Below are positions 8,750 to 15,619 of a stretch of 64,000 nucleotides of DNA, piece by piece. The notes under the pieces were generated by a model. It made no database searches, was not told where the DNA came from, and saw nothing but the letters and a program-made list of their open reading frames with translations. The stretch comes from Bacillota bacterium (lineage in GTDB: Bacteria > Bacillota > Clostridia > DSM-8532): positions 1-64,000 of the forward strand of contig JAEZJF010000009.1 of NCBI GenBank assembly GCA_023415825.1, in the 5' to 3' direction. Within the stretch, counting starts at the first letter, position 1; every line of letters begins with the position of its first letter. The position numbers and the translations under genes are program-made.

Positions 8750-8805
8750 ATTTGATAATATCAATTTGTTAATATCATTATATTGCCATTATAATTACCT
8801 GTCAA
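8750..8805 (-). promoter_or_regulatory. Consensus promoter with tandem NrtR-type operator
   Basis: On the minus strand TTGACA (8800-8805) and TATAAT (8777-8782) are 17 bases apart. Directly downstream are two head-to-tail copies of a 14-base unit (plus strand atttgataatatca at 8750-8763 and atttgttaatatca at 8764-8777) that differ at one base. The first copy contains the perfect dyad TTGATA-T-TATCAA on the minus strand. A repressor bound here would cover the transcription start. NrtR as the ligand is inferred from position. Confidence 0.65.
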
Positions 8806-8822
8806 TATGTTTTTTATTCAGT

Positions 8823-9072
8823 TCACTGGGTTTTTAGGGTTCGCTTTCAAAGACAACGGCTAATAGGACAGTAAGAGGAAGCCTTGCTTACATGACCGAA
8901 AACCATAATCAAGCTACCCACGCCGAAAGAAATCTACGAGCGCAAGATAGCAATAGAACAGCTACACGCCGATTGAGCGCATATTTTTTTGTGGATTTGA
9001 ACTACCCCAGATTGGAGAGACGAAGGTATATCGCCTGAAAGCATCATGCAAAACAGCTCTCAACGGTCGTCG
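8823..9072. other. Non-coding gap with possible decayed coding remnant
   Basis: No intact gene is visible. On the plus strand one frame around 8890-9050 reads KLPTPKEIYERKIAIEQL and, after stops, TTPDWRDEGISPESIM. The protein-like composition broken by stop codons suggests a decayed gene that I cannot name. The neighbouring lipoprotein gene on the other strand ends at 9073. Confidence 0.25.
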
Positions 9073-9567
9073 TCATTCAAGGCAATCAGATATTGTGTCG
9101 AAAACTTCGCGAAAGCGCTTACTTTTTTTATCCTCATTGTGGCCTGCACCATATCCGCCGGATTTATAAGTATTACCATTTGCTGTAACCTCGATATAGT
9201 AGCTTGGGAAGTCATATCCCTCTATCGGGGATAGTTCAGCTGGCAACTCTATAAAGTTGTTTTCCTCCAGAACTTGCGTAATACGTGCCCAAGCACCTTC
9301 TGGCAATTTCAATGTATCTACCGAATATTCATTTTCGGGAGGGAGAGAGTCCGGAGAATAGCTATAGTTGTTAGACTGCCAGTAAGATGTGAAATCATAT
9401 TTCTGTACTTTGCTATCAGGTGTTATCACATATACACCATAATATGCAACATCACCACCATAACTGTGAAGCACGACACACTCATAATTTAAGGCTTCCA
9501 CTCTTTCCGAACACCCAGAAAAACACAGTAACCCAAATGCCGTAAATAAGGTAATTAAATGTTTCAT
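9073..9567 (-). CDS. Small hypothetical lipoprotein
   Basis: The 164-residue product starts MKHLITLFTAFGLLCFSGC, a short signal peptide ending in a lipobox (FSGC), so the mature protein should be lipid-anchored outside the membrane. The ATG at 9567 has AGGAA 9 bases upstream; the longer frame would need a TTG at 9582. The mature part is acidic, with an IELPAEL segment and a conserved-looking YYIEVTANGNTYKSGGYG stretch. I do not recognise the family. It has no operon partner. Downstream of its stop lies the remnant region. Confidence 0.6.
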   Translation of the reverse strand: MKHLITLFTAFGLLCFSGCSERVEALNYECVVLHSYGGDVAYYGVYVITPDSKVQKYDFTSYWQSNNYSYSPDSLPPENEYSVDTLKLPEGAWARITQVLEENNFIELPAELSPIEGYDFPSYYIEVTANGNTYKSGGYGAGHNEDKKSKRFREVFDTISDCLE

Positions 9568-9730
9568 AGCATTATTCCTCAATCATAATTATCACTTTGG
9601 GCTAACCTGACCTGAAGTTTCGCTTGTACTGCTATTAAATTTTACCACAACTATCATCAATCCTGATACTATCGACGAGGATTCACACCTCAAGGTATAT
9701 CCCATGTAACCTCTCCCTGCAAAAAAAGGT

Positions 9731-9762
9731 ATAAAAAACTCACAGAACTTTCATTCTGTGAG
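9731..9762 (-). terminator. Terminator of the tRNA operon
   Basis: A 9-bp stem (CTCACAGAA / TTCTGTGAG, 9739-9762) is followed on the minus strand by GTTTTTTAT. It lies 8 bases after the tRNA-Cys 3' end. Confidence 0.8.
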
Positions 9763-9770
9763 CGTTTGGA

Positions 9771-9841
<71 letters not shown>

Positions 9842-9848
9842 ATATTCA

Positions 9849-9893
9849 AGAACCGCAGAAGATACATCTTCCGATATACTCCCCTGCGGTTCT
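9849..9893 (-). other. Hairpin between tRNA-Gly and tRNA-Cys
   Basis: GAACCGCAG and CTGCGGTTC pair over 9 bp around a loop of about 27 bases that itself contains GGAAGATGTATCTTC. It has no T run, so it looks like a processing or spacer structure rather than a terminator. Confidence 0.4.
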
Positions 9894-9897
9894 TTAG

Positions 9898-9972
9898 TGG
9901 AGCGGGATACGAGATTCGGACTCGCGACTTTCACCTTGGCAAGGTGACACTCTACCACTGAGTTAATCCCGC
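9898..9972 (-). tRNA. tRNA-Gly (GCC)
   Basis: The minus strand starts GCGGGATTAACTCAGTGGTA and ends ATCCCGCTCCA with encoded CCA. The anticodon in TTGCCAA is GCC. Confidence 0.95.
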
Positions 9973-10001
9973 ATATGGATTTTTGCTTTACCAAAAATCC
10001 T

Positions 10002-10077
<76 letters not shown>

Positions 10078-10081
10078 AAAA

Positions 10082-10158
10082 TGGCGACCCGGAAGGGGCT
10101 CGAACCCTCGACCTCTAGCGTGACAGGCTAGCGTTCTAACCAACTGAACTACCGGGCC
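10082..10158 (-). tRNA. tRNA-Asp (GTC)
   Basis: The minus strand starts GGCCCGGTAGTTCAGTTGG and ends CCGGGTCGCCA with encoded CCA. The anticodon loop CTGTCAC carries GTC. Confidence 0.95.
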
Positions 10159-10162
10159 ACAA

Positions 10163-10238
10163 TGGTGGGAACAATAGGGATCGAACCTATGACATCCTGC
10201 TTGTAAGGCAGACGCTCTCCCAGCTGAGCTATGCTCCC
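10163..10238 (-). tRNA. tRNA-Val (TAC)
   Basis: The minus strand starts GGGAGCATAGCTCAGCTGG and ends TTGTTCCCACCA with encoded CCA. The anticodon loop CTTACAA carries TAC. It is the first gene of the tRNA operon. Confidence 0.95.
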
Positions 10239-10278
10239 ATACTATCTTGTTTTGCGCCACATCACTCGCGGCTTTTAC

Positions 10279-10307
10279 AGTATACAAAATCCCGTCGATC
10301 ATGTCAA
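10279..10307 (-). promoter_or_regulatory. Promoter of the tRNA operon
   Basis: TTGACA (10302-10307) and TATACT (10279-10284) on the minus strand are 17 bases apart, about 40 bases before tRNA-Val. This is a near-perfect promoter, as expected for stable RNA genes. Confidence 0.8.
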
Positions 10308-10515
10308 GTTCTTTTTCAAATTTTTTTGAATGTCTATTTATGCCATTCCGCGCCACATCTTGTCAAAAAAGAGCCTTACTATAAAATAAGGATAACTTCA
10401 GGCAAATAGGCCTACAAAGCCCTTTATAGAGGATAACAAACTATTGCATGTCATCCGGGAGGAAATCGTGATATGAGGATCAAGTTCTTCGTCAATAGAG
10501 GTACCTATGGACACA

Positions 10516-10535
10516 CACCATAAGCCTCGACCCGT
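10516..10535 (+). repeat. Left arm of a 20-base inverted repeat
   Basis: The sequence caccataagcctcgacccgt matches the reverse complement of 11697-11716 at 19 of 20 positions. The arms flank the rubredoxin and yyaC genes. Confidence 0.5.
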
Positions 10536-10544
10536 ATGCGCAAA

Positions 10545-10601
10545 ACCCCGGTAGAAGGCACTGAGGTTCTCAAGCGCATCACCGGGGTCGTTAATTTTTT
10601 T
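10545..10601 (+). terminator. Hairpin followed by a T run, possible plus-strand terminator
   Basis: ACCCCGGT (10545-10552) pairs with ACCGGGGT (10581-10588) and TTAATTTTTTT follows. The 28-base loop is long, and there is no obvious plus-strand gene upstream, so the transcript it would end is unknown. Confidence 0.35.
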
Positions 10602-10646
10602 GAATTACACAATGGAGCCTCTTGAAGCTCTTTCAGAAAGCCTTAA

Positions 10647-10805
10647 TCAGGCTTTCTCAAACATGTCCTTGCCTACGCCGCAATCCGGGCAAACCCAATC
10701 TTCCGGAAGATCCTCAAAAGCTGTGCCAGGCTCAATACCTGCATCAGGATCCCCTACCTCCGGATCATATTCATAGCCGCAAATAGTGCAAACCCACTTT
10801 TCCAT
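10647..10805 (-). CDS. Rubredoxin
   Basis: The 52-residue protein has the two iron-binding knuckles CTICGYEYDP and WVCPDCGVGK (CX2C twice), the whole rubredoxin pattern from MEKWVCTICG to MFEKA. Rubredoxins are small cytoplasmic electron carriers, here likely feeding peroxide and oxygen reductases such as the rubrerythrin encoded near 25.6 kb (inference). The ATG at 10805 has AAAGGAG 8 bases upstream. A 7-bp hairpin overlaps the stop codon (10636-10656) but lacks a T run. It is a single-gene unit. Confidence 0.95.
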   Translation of the reverse strand: MEKWVCTICGYEYDPEVGDPDAGIEPGTAFEDLPEDWVCPDCGVGKDMFEKA

Positions 10806-10981
10806 ACTTGACTCCTTTCATCAACTTATTTTTTTGGTAATTTAATTGTAGCTGTGTTATAAGACCTTTACAATATATTACCTAAGTGTTGATTTATTTA
10901 CCACCATGGTCCAAGTTTAAAACTTGTATTTGACATCAGCCTTTTATATTATGAAAGTATTAAGAATAAAAGCGCAATGTA

Positions 10982-11602
10982 TTAGTTGAACTGCGATAGA
11001 GAAAAGGAATCCCGCAAAGTTAGGGACGAATACTCATTAAAGGCCATATGGAGTCCTCGCGCTATGATATCGGCCATTTTCATGACTACGGAAAGTCGTG
11101 TACTCTGAAGAACCAAAAAGTCCATAAACCCTCCTGTGTTGACTACACCTGTAATGTGCATGTCACCAACGGCAGGAAGTTCTTTTTTAAGTCCTGCACC
11201 AGGTTTGATAGGCCCCTGACCTACAGAAATACAGCCCACATGGTCTAAAATCCCGAGGGAGGCATCAATGGCCACTATATAAGCTTTGGGATGAGCTTCA
11301 ACAGCCTTTAAAAGCGTTTCTTCGAGATTTCTGGCATGAACCGGATTATCCAGCGTACCGAAGACATGAACACCTGTCAATCTCCACTTGACCAGCATAT
11401 CGCCCACTAGAGGGCCCAAGGAGTCGCCTGTTGAACGGTCTGTTCCGATGCACATGACCACGACGGGGCGTTCCTGGGCAGCAATCATTTTGTACTTTAA
11501 TCCGGAGATTTCCATTGTATCTGATACAGCTCTTGCCACCTTAAAAGCAGCAAATTTATCGTCTGACTTAAAATATCCCTTAACGTCCAAACAAACACGC
11601 AA
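10982..11602 (-). CDS. yyaC: Spore protease YyaC (DUF1256)
   Basis: The protein of about 206 residues carries VVMCIGTDRSTGDSLGPLVG near residue 50, VFGTLDNPVHARNL, VAIDASLG and KPGAGLKKELPAVGD, all typical of the YyaC/GPR-like peptidase family found in spore formers. It supports the view that the host sporulates. The start is uncertain: there is no ATG near the N-terminus; TTG at 11602 lies directly after AAGGG, and a second in-frame TTG at 11590 has better spacing. It stands alone between rubredoxin and tex. Confidence 0.85.
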   Translation of the reverse strand: MRVCLDVKGYFKSDDKFAAFKVARAVSDTMEISGLKYKMIAAQERPVVVMCIGTDRSTGDSLGPLVGDMLVKWRLTGVHVFGTLDNPVHARNLEETLLKAVEAHPKAYIVAIDASLGILDHVGCISVGQGPIKPGAGLKKELPAVGDMHITGVVNTGGFMDFLVLQSTRLSVVMKMADIIARGLHMAFNEYSSLTLRDSFSLSQFN

Positions 11603-11696
11603 CCCTTCCGCAATTCACGAATACTCAGTTAATAAGTATTCCCGCTGCCTGTCCCAATATGCAGGTGACAGCTCAAGCATTAGCGATACTTTTTTT

Positions 11697-11716
11697 ACGG
11701 GTCGAGGCTTGTGGTG
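11697..11716 (-). repeat. Right arm of a 20-base inverted repeat
   Basis: This is the reverse complement (19 of 20 bases) of 10516-10535. It overlaps the start of the hairpin at 11713-11737. Confidence 0.5.
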
Positions 11717-11737
11717 CGTTTTCAATAAAAACGCACC
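11713..11737 (-). terminator. Hairpin downstream of tex
   Basis: GGTGCGTTTT and AAAAACGCACC form a strong stem 27 bases after the tex stop. On the minus strand no T run follows; on the plus strand TCTTTTAC follows. It probably ends tex transcription or stabilises its 3' end. Confidence 0.5.
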
Positions 11738-11763
11738 TCTTTTACGGAAGGGTTAAAAATCGG

Positions 11764-13920
11764 TCATTTTATTCCTTTCATGGAAAGGGATATGCGCTTT
11801 CTCTGTGCATCAACCTCCAGAACCCGTACCTTCACAATATCACCTACTGAAACGACCTCCATGGGATTTCTCACAAAGCGGTCACACAGCTCGGAGACAT
11901 GGACAAGCCCATCCTGATGCACCCCGATATCCACAAACGCCCCAAAATCCACAACATTTCGGACTGTTCCGTCCAATATCATATTGGGCTTTAAATCAGC
12001 GATATCCAGCACATCCTCGGATAATAAGGGTGGCGGAAGCTCATCCCTGGGGTCACGTCCGGGTTTTAAAAGTTCATTGATCATATCGTTGAGGGTGGGC
12101 ACACCAACGCCAATGGCGACCGCAACCTTTTCCACCCCAAGCTTTTCAACCTCATTCCTTAACGAGCCCAGCCTCTTCTCCCGGACATCGTCCAGAGTAT
12201 GCCCCGTAAGCTTCAAAAGCGCTTTACAGGCCTCATAGGACTCAGGATGCACTGAAGTATTATCCAGGATATTAGAGGCTTCGGGGATTCTTAAAAATCC
12301 GGCGCACTGCTCGAAGGATTTCTCTCCGAGCTTTTTAACCTTCAAAAGCTCTTTTCTTGATTTAAAGCTTCCGTTGGTCTCCCGGAAATCCACAATATTG
12401 TTGGCCACCGATGAGTTGATGCCAGCCACATAGGACAAAAGCGAGGGCGAAGCCGTATTGAGATCTACCCCAACACTGTTGACACAGCTCTCAACTACGC
12501 CGGAAAGGGCCTCTCCAAGCCTTTTCTGGTTCATATCATGCTGGTATTGGCCCACTCCAATGGCCTTGGGATCAATCTTAACCAGCTCGGCAAGAGGATC
12601 CTGCAAACGTCTTGCAATGGAAACCGCACTTCTGAGAGAAACATCGAACTCTGGGAATTCTTCGGCTGCAAGCTTGGAGGCTGAATAAACCGAGGCTCCC
12701 GCTTCGCTGACAACCATATACCGAACCTTTTTGTCCAAGGTCTTAATAACTCCGGCCACAAAGATCTCGGATTCTCTGGAAGCCGTACCATTGCCGATGG
12801 CGATAATATCCACGTCATGCTTGGCAATCAATGCCTTGAGCGTTGCTGTAGCTTCGGCTACCTTGTTCTGGGGTGGGGTGGGATAAATGACGCCGGTATG
12901 CAGCACCCTGCCTGTTTCGGTTACTACGGCCAGTTTGCACCCCGTTCTGTATGCCGGATCCAGTCCCAATACCACTCTGCCCTTGACAGGCGGCTGCAAA
13001 AGAAGATTTCTTAAATTCTCGGAAAATACCTTAATGGCCTGCTCCGATGCAGCCTCAGTAAGGCTTCCTCTGATTTCATTCTCAATGGATGGTGCTATCA
13101 GGCGATCATAGGCATCCTCCACGGCCTTTTCAATAACTTCCTTGAAAATTGAACCCGTCTTTGAAAGCGTACGATTCTTGAGCCAATCCTGGATTCTCGC
13201 CTCTGGAGCCTCAAGCTTTACCGAAAGAAATTCTTCCTTCTCCCCTCTGTCAATGGCTAAAACCCTGTGGGGAGCAATTTTGAAAACGGGCTCCTTAAAA
13301 TCGTAGTACATACGATAGGGGGAATCCTCTTCCTTCTTTGCGAGGGTTATTAAAGTCCCTTCCTTGAAGGTAAGCTCCCGTACAGCTCTTCGGTATTCAG
13401 CGTTGTCGGATACCGTTTCGGCAATGATGTCCATGGCACCCTGAAGAGCCTCCTCAGCTGTGTTGACGCCTTTTTCCACGTCTATAAACTCTGAGGCCAA
13501 TGTCAAAACATCACCCTTCATGAGCTTCTGGGCGTAAATCATAACAGCCAGCGGCTCAAGGCCTTTCTCGCGGGCAATGGATGCCCGGGTTCGGCGCTTG
13601 GGCTTGAAGGGACGGTAGATATCTTCAATCTCCTGAAGAGTGGCAGCCTTGTCCAGGCTATTTGAAAGCTCCTCAGTGAGCATCCCCTGAGCTTCTATAA
13701 GGCGGCGTACCTCCTCACGGCGGTTTTCCAGGTTTCTTAAATAAACCAGACGGTCATGGAGCTCCCTTAAAACCTGATCATCCAGACCCCCTGTCACTTC
13801 CTTGCGGTAGCGTGCGATAAAAGGAATGGTATTGCCTTCGTCGATAAGCTTAACGGTGCTGTCAACCTGGGATTGCTTGATTGATAGCTCTCTTGAAAGT
13901 CTCGAAAGTATATCTGCCAT
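11764..13920 (-). CDS. tex: Tex transcription accessory protein
   Basis: This 718-residue cytoplasmic RNA-binding protein has the full Tex layout. An N-terminal helical domain has FIARYRKEVTGGLDDQVLREL and the signature YRPFKPKRRTRASIAREKGL. A YqgF/RNase H-like domain begins GRVVLGLDPAYRTGCKLAVV (about 315). Helix-hairpin-helix repeats follow (LLSYVAGINSSVANNIVDFR), and a C-terminal S1 domain starts at about 640 (ILDGTVRNVVDFGAFVDIGV). Length is normal. The start has AGGAGG 5 bases upstream. Tex is linked to transcription and RNA turnover under stress. Confidence 0.95.
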   Translation of the reverse strand: MADILSRLSRELSIKQSQVDSTVKLIDEGNTIPFIARYRKEVTGGLDDQVLRELHDRLVYLRNLENRREEVRRLIEAQGMLTEELSNSLDKAATLQEIEDIYRPFKPKRRTRASIAREKGLEPLAVMIYAQKLMKGDVLTLASEFIDVEKGVNTAEEALQGAMDIIAETVSDNAEYRRAVRELTFKEGTLITLAKKEEDSPYRMYYDFKEPVFKIAPHRVLAIDRGEKEEFLSVKLEAPEARIQDWLKNRTLSKTGSIFKEVIEKAVEDAYDRLIAPSIENEIRGSLTEAASEQAIKVFSENLRNLLLQPPVKGRVVLGLDPAYRTGCKLAVVTETGRVLHTGVIYPTPPQNKVAEATATLKALIAKHDVDIIAIGNGTASRESEIFVAGVIKTLDKKVRYMVVSEAGASVYSASKLAAEEFPEFDVSLRSAVSIARRLQDPLAELVKIDPKAIGVGQYQHDMNQKRLGEALSGVVESCVNSVGVDLNTASPSLLSYVAGINSSVANNIVDFRETNGSFKSRKELLKVKKLGEKSFEQCAGFLRIPEASNILDNTSVHPESYEACKALLKLTGHTLDDVREKRLGSLRNEVEKLGVEKVAVAIGVGVPTLNDMINELLKPGRDPRDELPPPLLSEDVLDIADLKPNMILDGTVRNVVDFGAFVDIGVHQDGLVHVSELCDRFVRNPMEVVSVGDIVKVRVLEVDAQRKRISLSMKGIK

Positions 13921-14013
13921 ATGATCCTCCTCTATTTTCAGTGTTCTCCAAGTCCTCCTTTACTCTACAATGCTTTCAGGGGGTTGTAAACCTCCTTAAC
14001 CGAATTTTACCTC

Positions 14014-14042
14014 TTTACATCGAACATATGTTCTTTTATAAT
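14014..14042 (+). promoter_or_regulatory. dinB promoter with LexA (SOS) box
   Basis: TTTACA (14014-14019) and TATAAT (14037-14042) are 17 bases apart. CGAACATATGTTCT (14021-14034), a Gram-positive LexA box with the perfect dyad GAACATATGTTC, fills the spacer. LexA binding would block RNA polymerase, so dinB should be DNA-damage inducible. Confidence 0.85.
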
Positions 14043-14083
14043 AAGATTATGACATCGTTTATGTGCTAGGCTGGAGGATTTTT

Positions 14084-15343
14084 ATGGACACTGGAAAGGG
14101 CGGGAACCGCACTATTTTACACATTGATGTGAATTCCGCTTATTTGAGCTGGGAGGCGGTCTATCGCCTTCAGCACGGTGCCACGTCAGATCTTCGGGAA
14201 ATACCAAGCGTGGTAGGGGGTAATGAGGAAAGCCGTCACGGAATTGTACTGGCTAAATCTATTCCTGCAAAAAAAATTGGCATTCATACCGGCGAGGTTT
14301 TATGGCAGGCCAGAAGCAAATGCCCCAATCTTGTGGTTCTGCCTCCTGATTATTCGCTATACATTCAGTGTTCCAACGCGCTCATGGATTTATTAAGCAA
14401 ATATTCACCGCTTATTGAAAGATATTCCATTGATGAATGCTTTCTTGACATCACCGAGTCCTTGCAGCAACAAGATCCGCTGGAATTTGCCAAAGGAATC
14501 TCAAAGCGCATTAAATCGGAGCTGGGCTTTACGGTTAATATAGGCGTGTCCACCAATAAGCTTCTGGCCAAGATGGCCTCGGAGCTGGAGAAGCCCGATA
14601 AGGTACACACTCTGTTTCCCCATGAGATTCCCAAAAAAATGTGGCCTTTGTCGGTTAAGGAGCTCTTCATGGTAGGGCGGAGTACAGCCCCCCGGCTTTA
14701 CAGACTCAATATTTTCTCCATTGGCCAACTGGCCCATGCCGACCCTCAGTTTCTCACGGCTCATTTTAAAAGCTTCGGGAAGGTGCTTTGGCAATACGCT
14801 CATGGCCTTGACGATTCACCCGTCAACCCTTTTGGAAATGAAGCCAAGGGCATTGGCAACTCCACCACGACCCCCTTTGACGTGGATAATGAAAAGGAGG
14901 CCTTTCTCTATCTTCTGTCCCTTGTGGAGACAGCTTCGAGCCGCTTAAGGAATGCACGGCTGCTGGCCCGGGTAGTTTCAGTTTCAATAAGGAAAAGCGA
15001 TTTGAGCTTCTTCTCTCATCAGAGGAGGCTCTTTACGCCTACCGATAATACCGATACTCTTTTCAAAACGGCCAGAGCGCTTTTTCGGGAGCTCTGGGAT
15101 GGCGGGCCCTTAAGGCATTTCGGAGTGGCTTTTTCAGCCCTTTGCAATGATCAGTTTTGCCAGACCTCCCTCTTTGATGAAGCCTGGCTCTTGAGAAAAA
15201 AGGCTCTGGATTCCAGTATCGACGCTATTCGCCTGCATTTTGGAAACACATCGGTGGTACGGGGCAGCTTTATCAACTCAGGGATCCCTCCTCTTACAGG
15301 TGGTGTGGTAGAGGATTTCCCCGGCATGCGCAGCCTGCTTTGA
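14084..15343 (+). CDS. dinB: Y-family DNA polymerase (DinB/Pol IV type)
   Basis: The 419-residue protein is an error-prone translesion polymerase. ILHIDVNSAYLSWEAV carries the first catalytic Asp, and RYSIDECFLDIT carries the Asp-Glu pair. The helix-hairpin-helix thumb has WPLSVKELFMVGRSTAPRL, and a little-finger domain follows from about 255. Start ATG 14084 has CTGGAGG 6 bases upstream; the frame extends to a GTG at 14063 without a ribosome site. The palm opening (VNSAYLSWEA in place of MDAFFASVE) is the form common in clostridial DinB-like proteins. The LexA box shows SOS control. A small gene (15359) follows in the same transcript. Confidence 0.93.
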   Translation: MDTGKGGNRTILHIDVNSAYLSWEAVYRLQHGATSDLREIPSVVGGNEESRHGIVLAKSIPAKKIGIHTGEVLWQARSKCPNLVVLPPDYSLYIQCSNALMDLLSKYSPLIERYSIDECFLDITESLQQQDPLEFAKGISKRIKSELGFTVNIGVSTNKLLAKMASELEKPDKVHTLFPHEIPKKMWPLSVKELFMVGRSTAPRLYRLNIFSIGQLAHADPQFLTAHFKSFGKVLWQYAHGLDDSPVNPFGNEAKGIGNSTTTPFDVDNEKEAFLYLLSLVETASSRLRNARLLARVVSVSIRKSDLSFFSHQRRLFTPTDNTDTLFKTARALFRELWDGGPLRHFGVAFSALCNDQFCQTSLFDEAWLLRKKALDSSIDAIRLHFGNTSVVRGSFINSGIPPLTGGVVEDFPGMRSLL

Positions 15344-15358
15344 AAGGAGTGACAGCTT

Positions 15359-15619
15359 GTGAAAGTTCTTATGAAAACCGTTGATATGATCTTCTTAAGT
15401 ACCAGCGAGGGGGCTATCACCCCTCTTAAATTTCGCTTTACAGAAGGCGATCAAGCCACCACTATCCGGATTGACCGCATCATCGAGCGGAAGGAAGAGA
15501 AGCTTGCCGGAAACCGCATGCTTGTTTTTACTGTCCAGAGCGTCCTTAACGGCATCGAGCGGATCTTTGAGATGAAATATGAAATCCAGAGCTTTAAATG
15601 GTATCTTTATAAGCTCTAG
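15359..15619 (+). CDS. Small conserved protein coupled to dinB
   Basis: The 86-residue product has a compact beta-rich look (TPLKFRFTEGDQATTIRIDR, then MLVFTVQSVLNGIERIFEMKY). GTG 15359 has AAAGGAG 9 bases upstream. It lies 15 bases after dinB, so it should share the SOS promoter. I do not recognise a named domain. A helper or modulator of the polymerase is possible, but nothing in the sequence proves it. It ends tail-to-tail with the GH2 gene, overlapping by a few bases. Confidence 0.7.
   Translation: MKVLMKTVDMIFLSTSEGAITPLKFRFTEGDQATTIRIDRIIERKEEKLAGNRMLVFTVQSVLNGIERIFEMKYEIQSFKWYLYKL

Larger units (their letters stand above)
10308..10646. other. Intergenic stretch without a clear gene
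   Basis: The only open frame is a 16-codon ORF (10473-10523, plus strand) behind GGAGG; I do not claim it is expressed. The stretch also contains a hairpin (10545-10601) and one arm of a 20-base inverted repeat (10516-10535) described separately. Confidence 0.4.

Noticed and set aside
10473..10523. 16-codon ORF behind GGAGG
   Set aside because: Too short to support and without recognisable similarity; kept only as a note in the intergenic entry.
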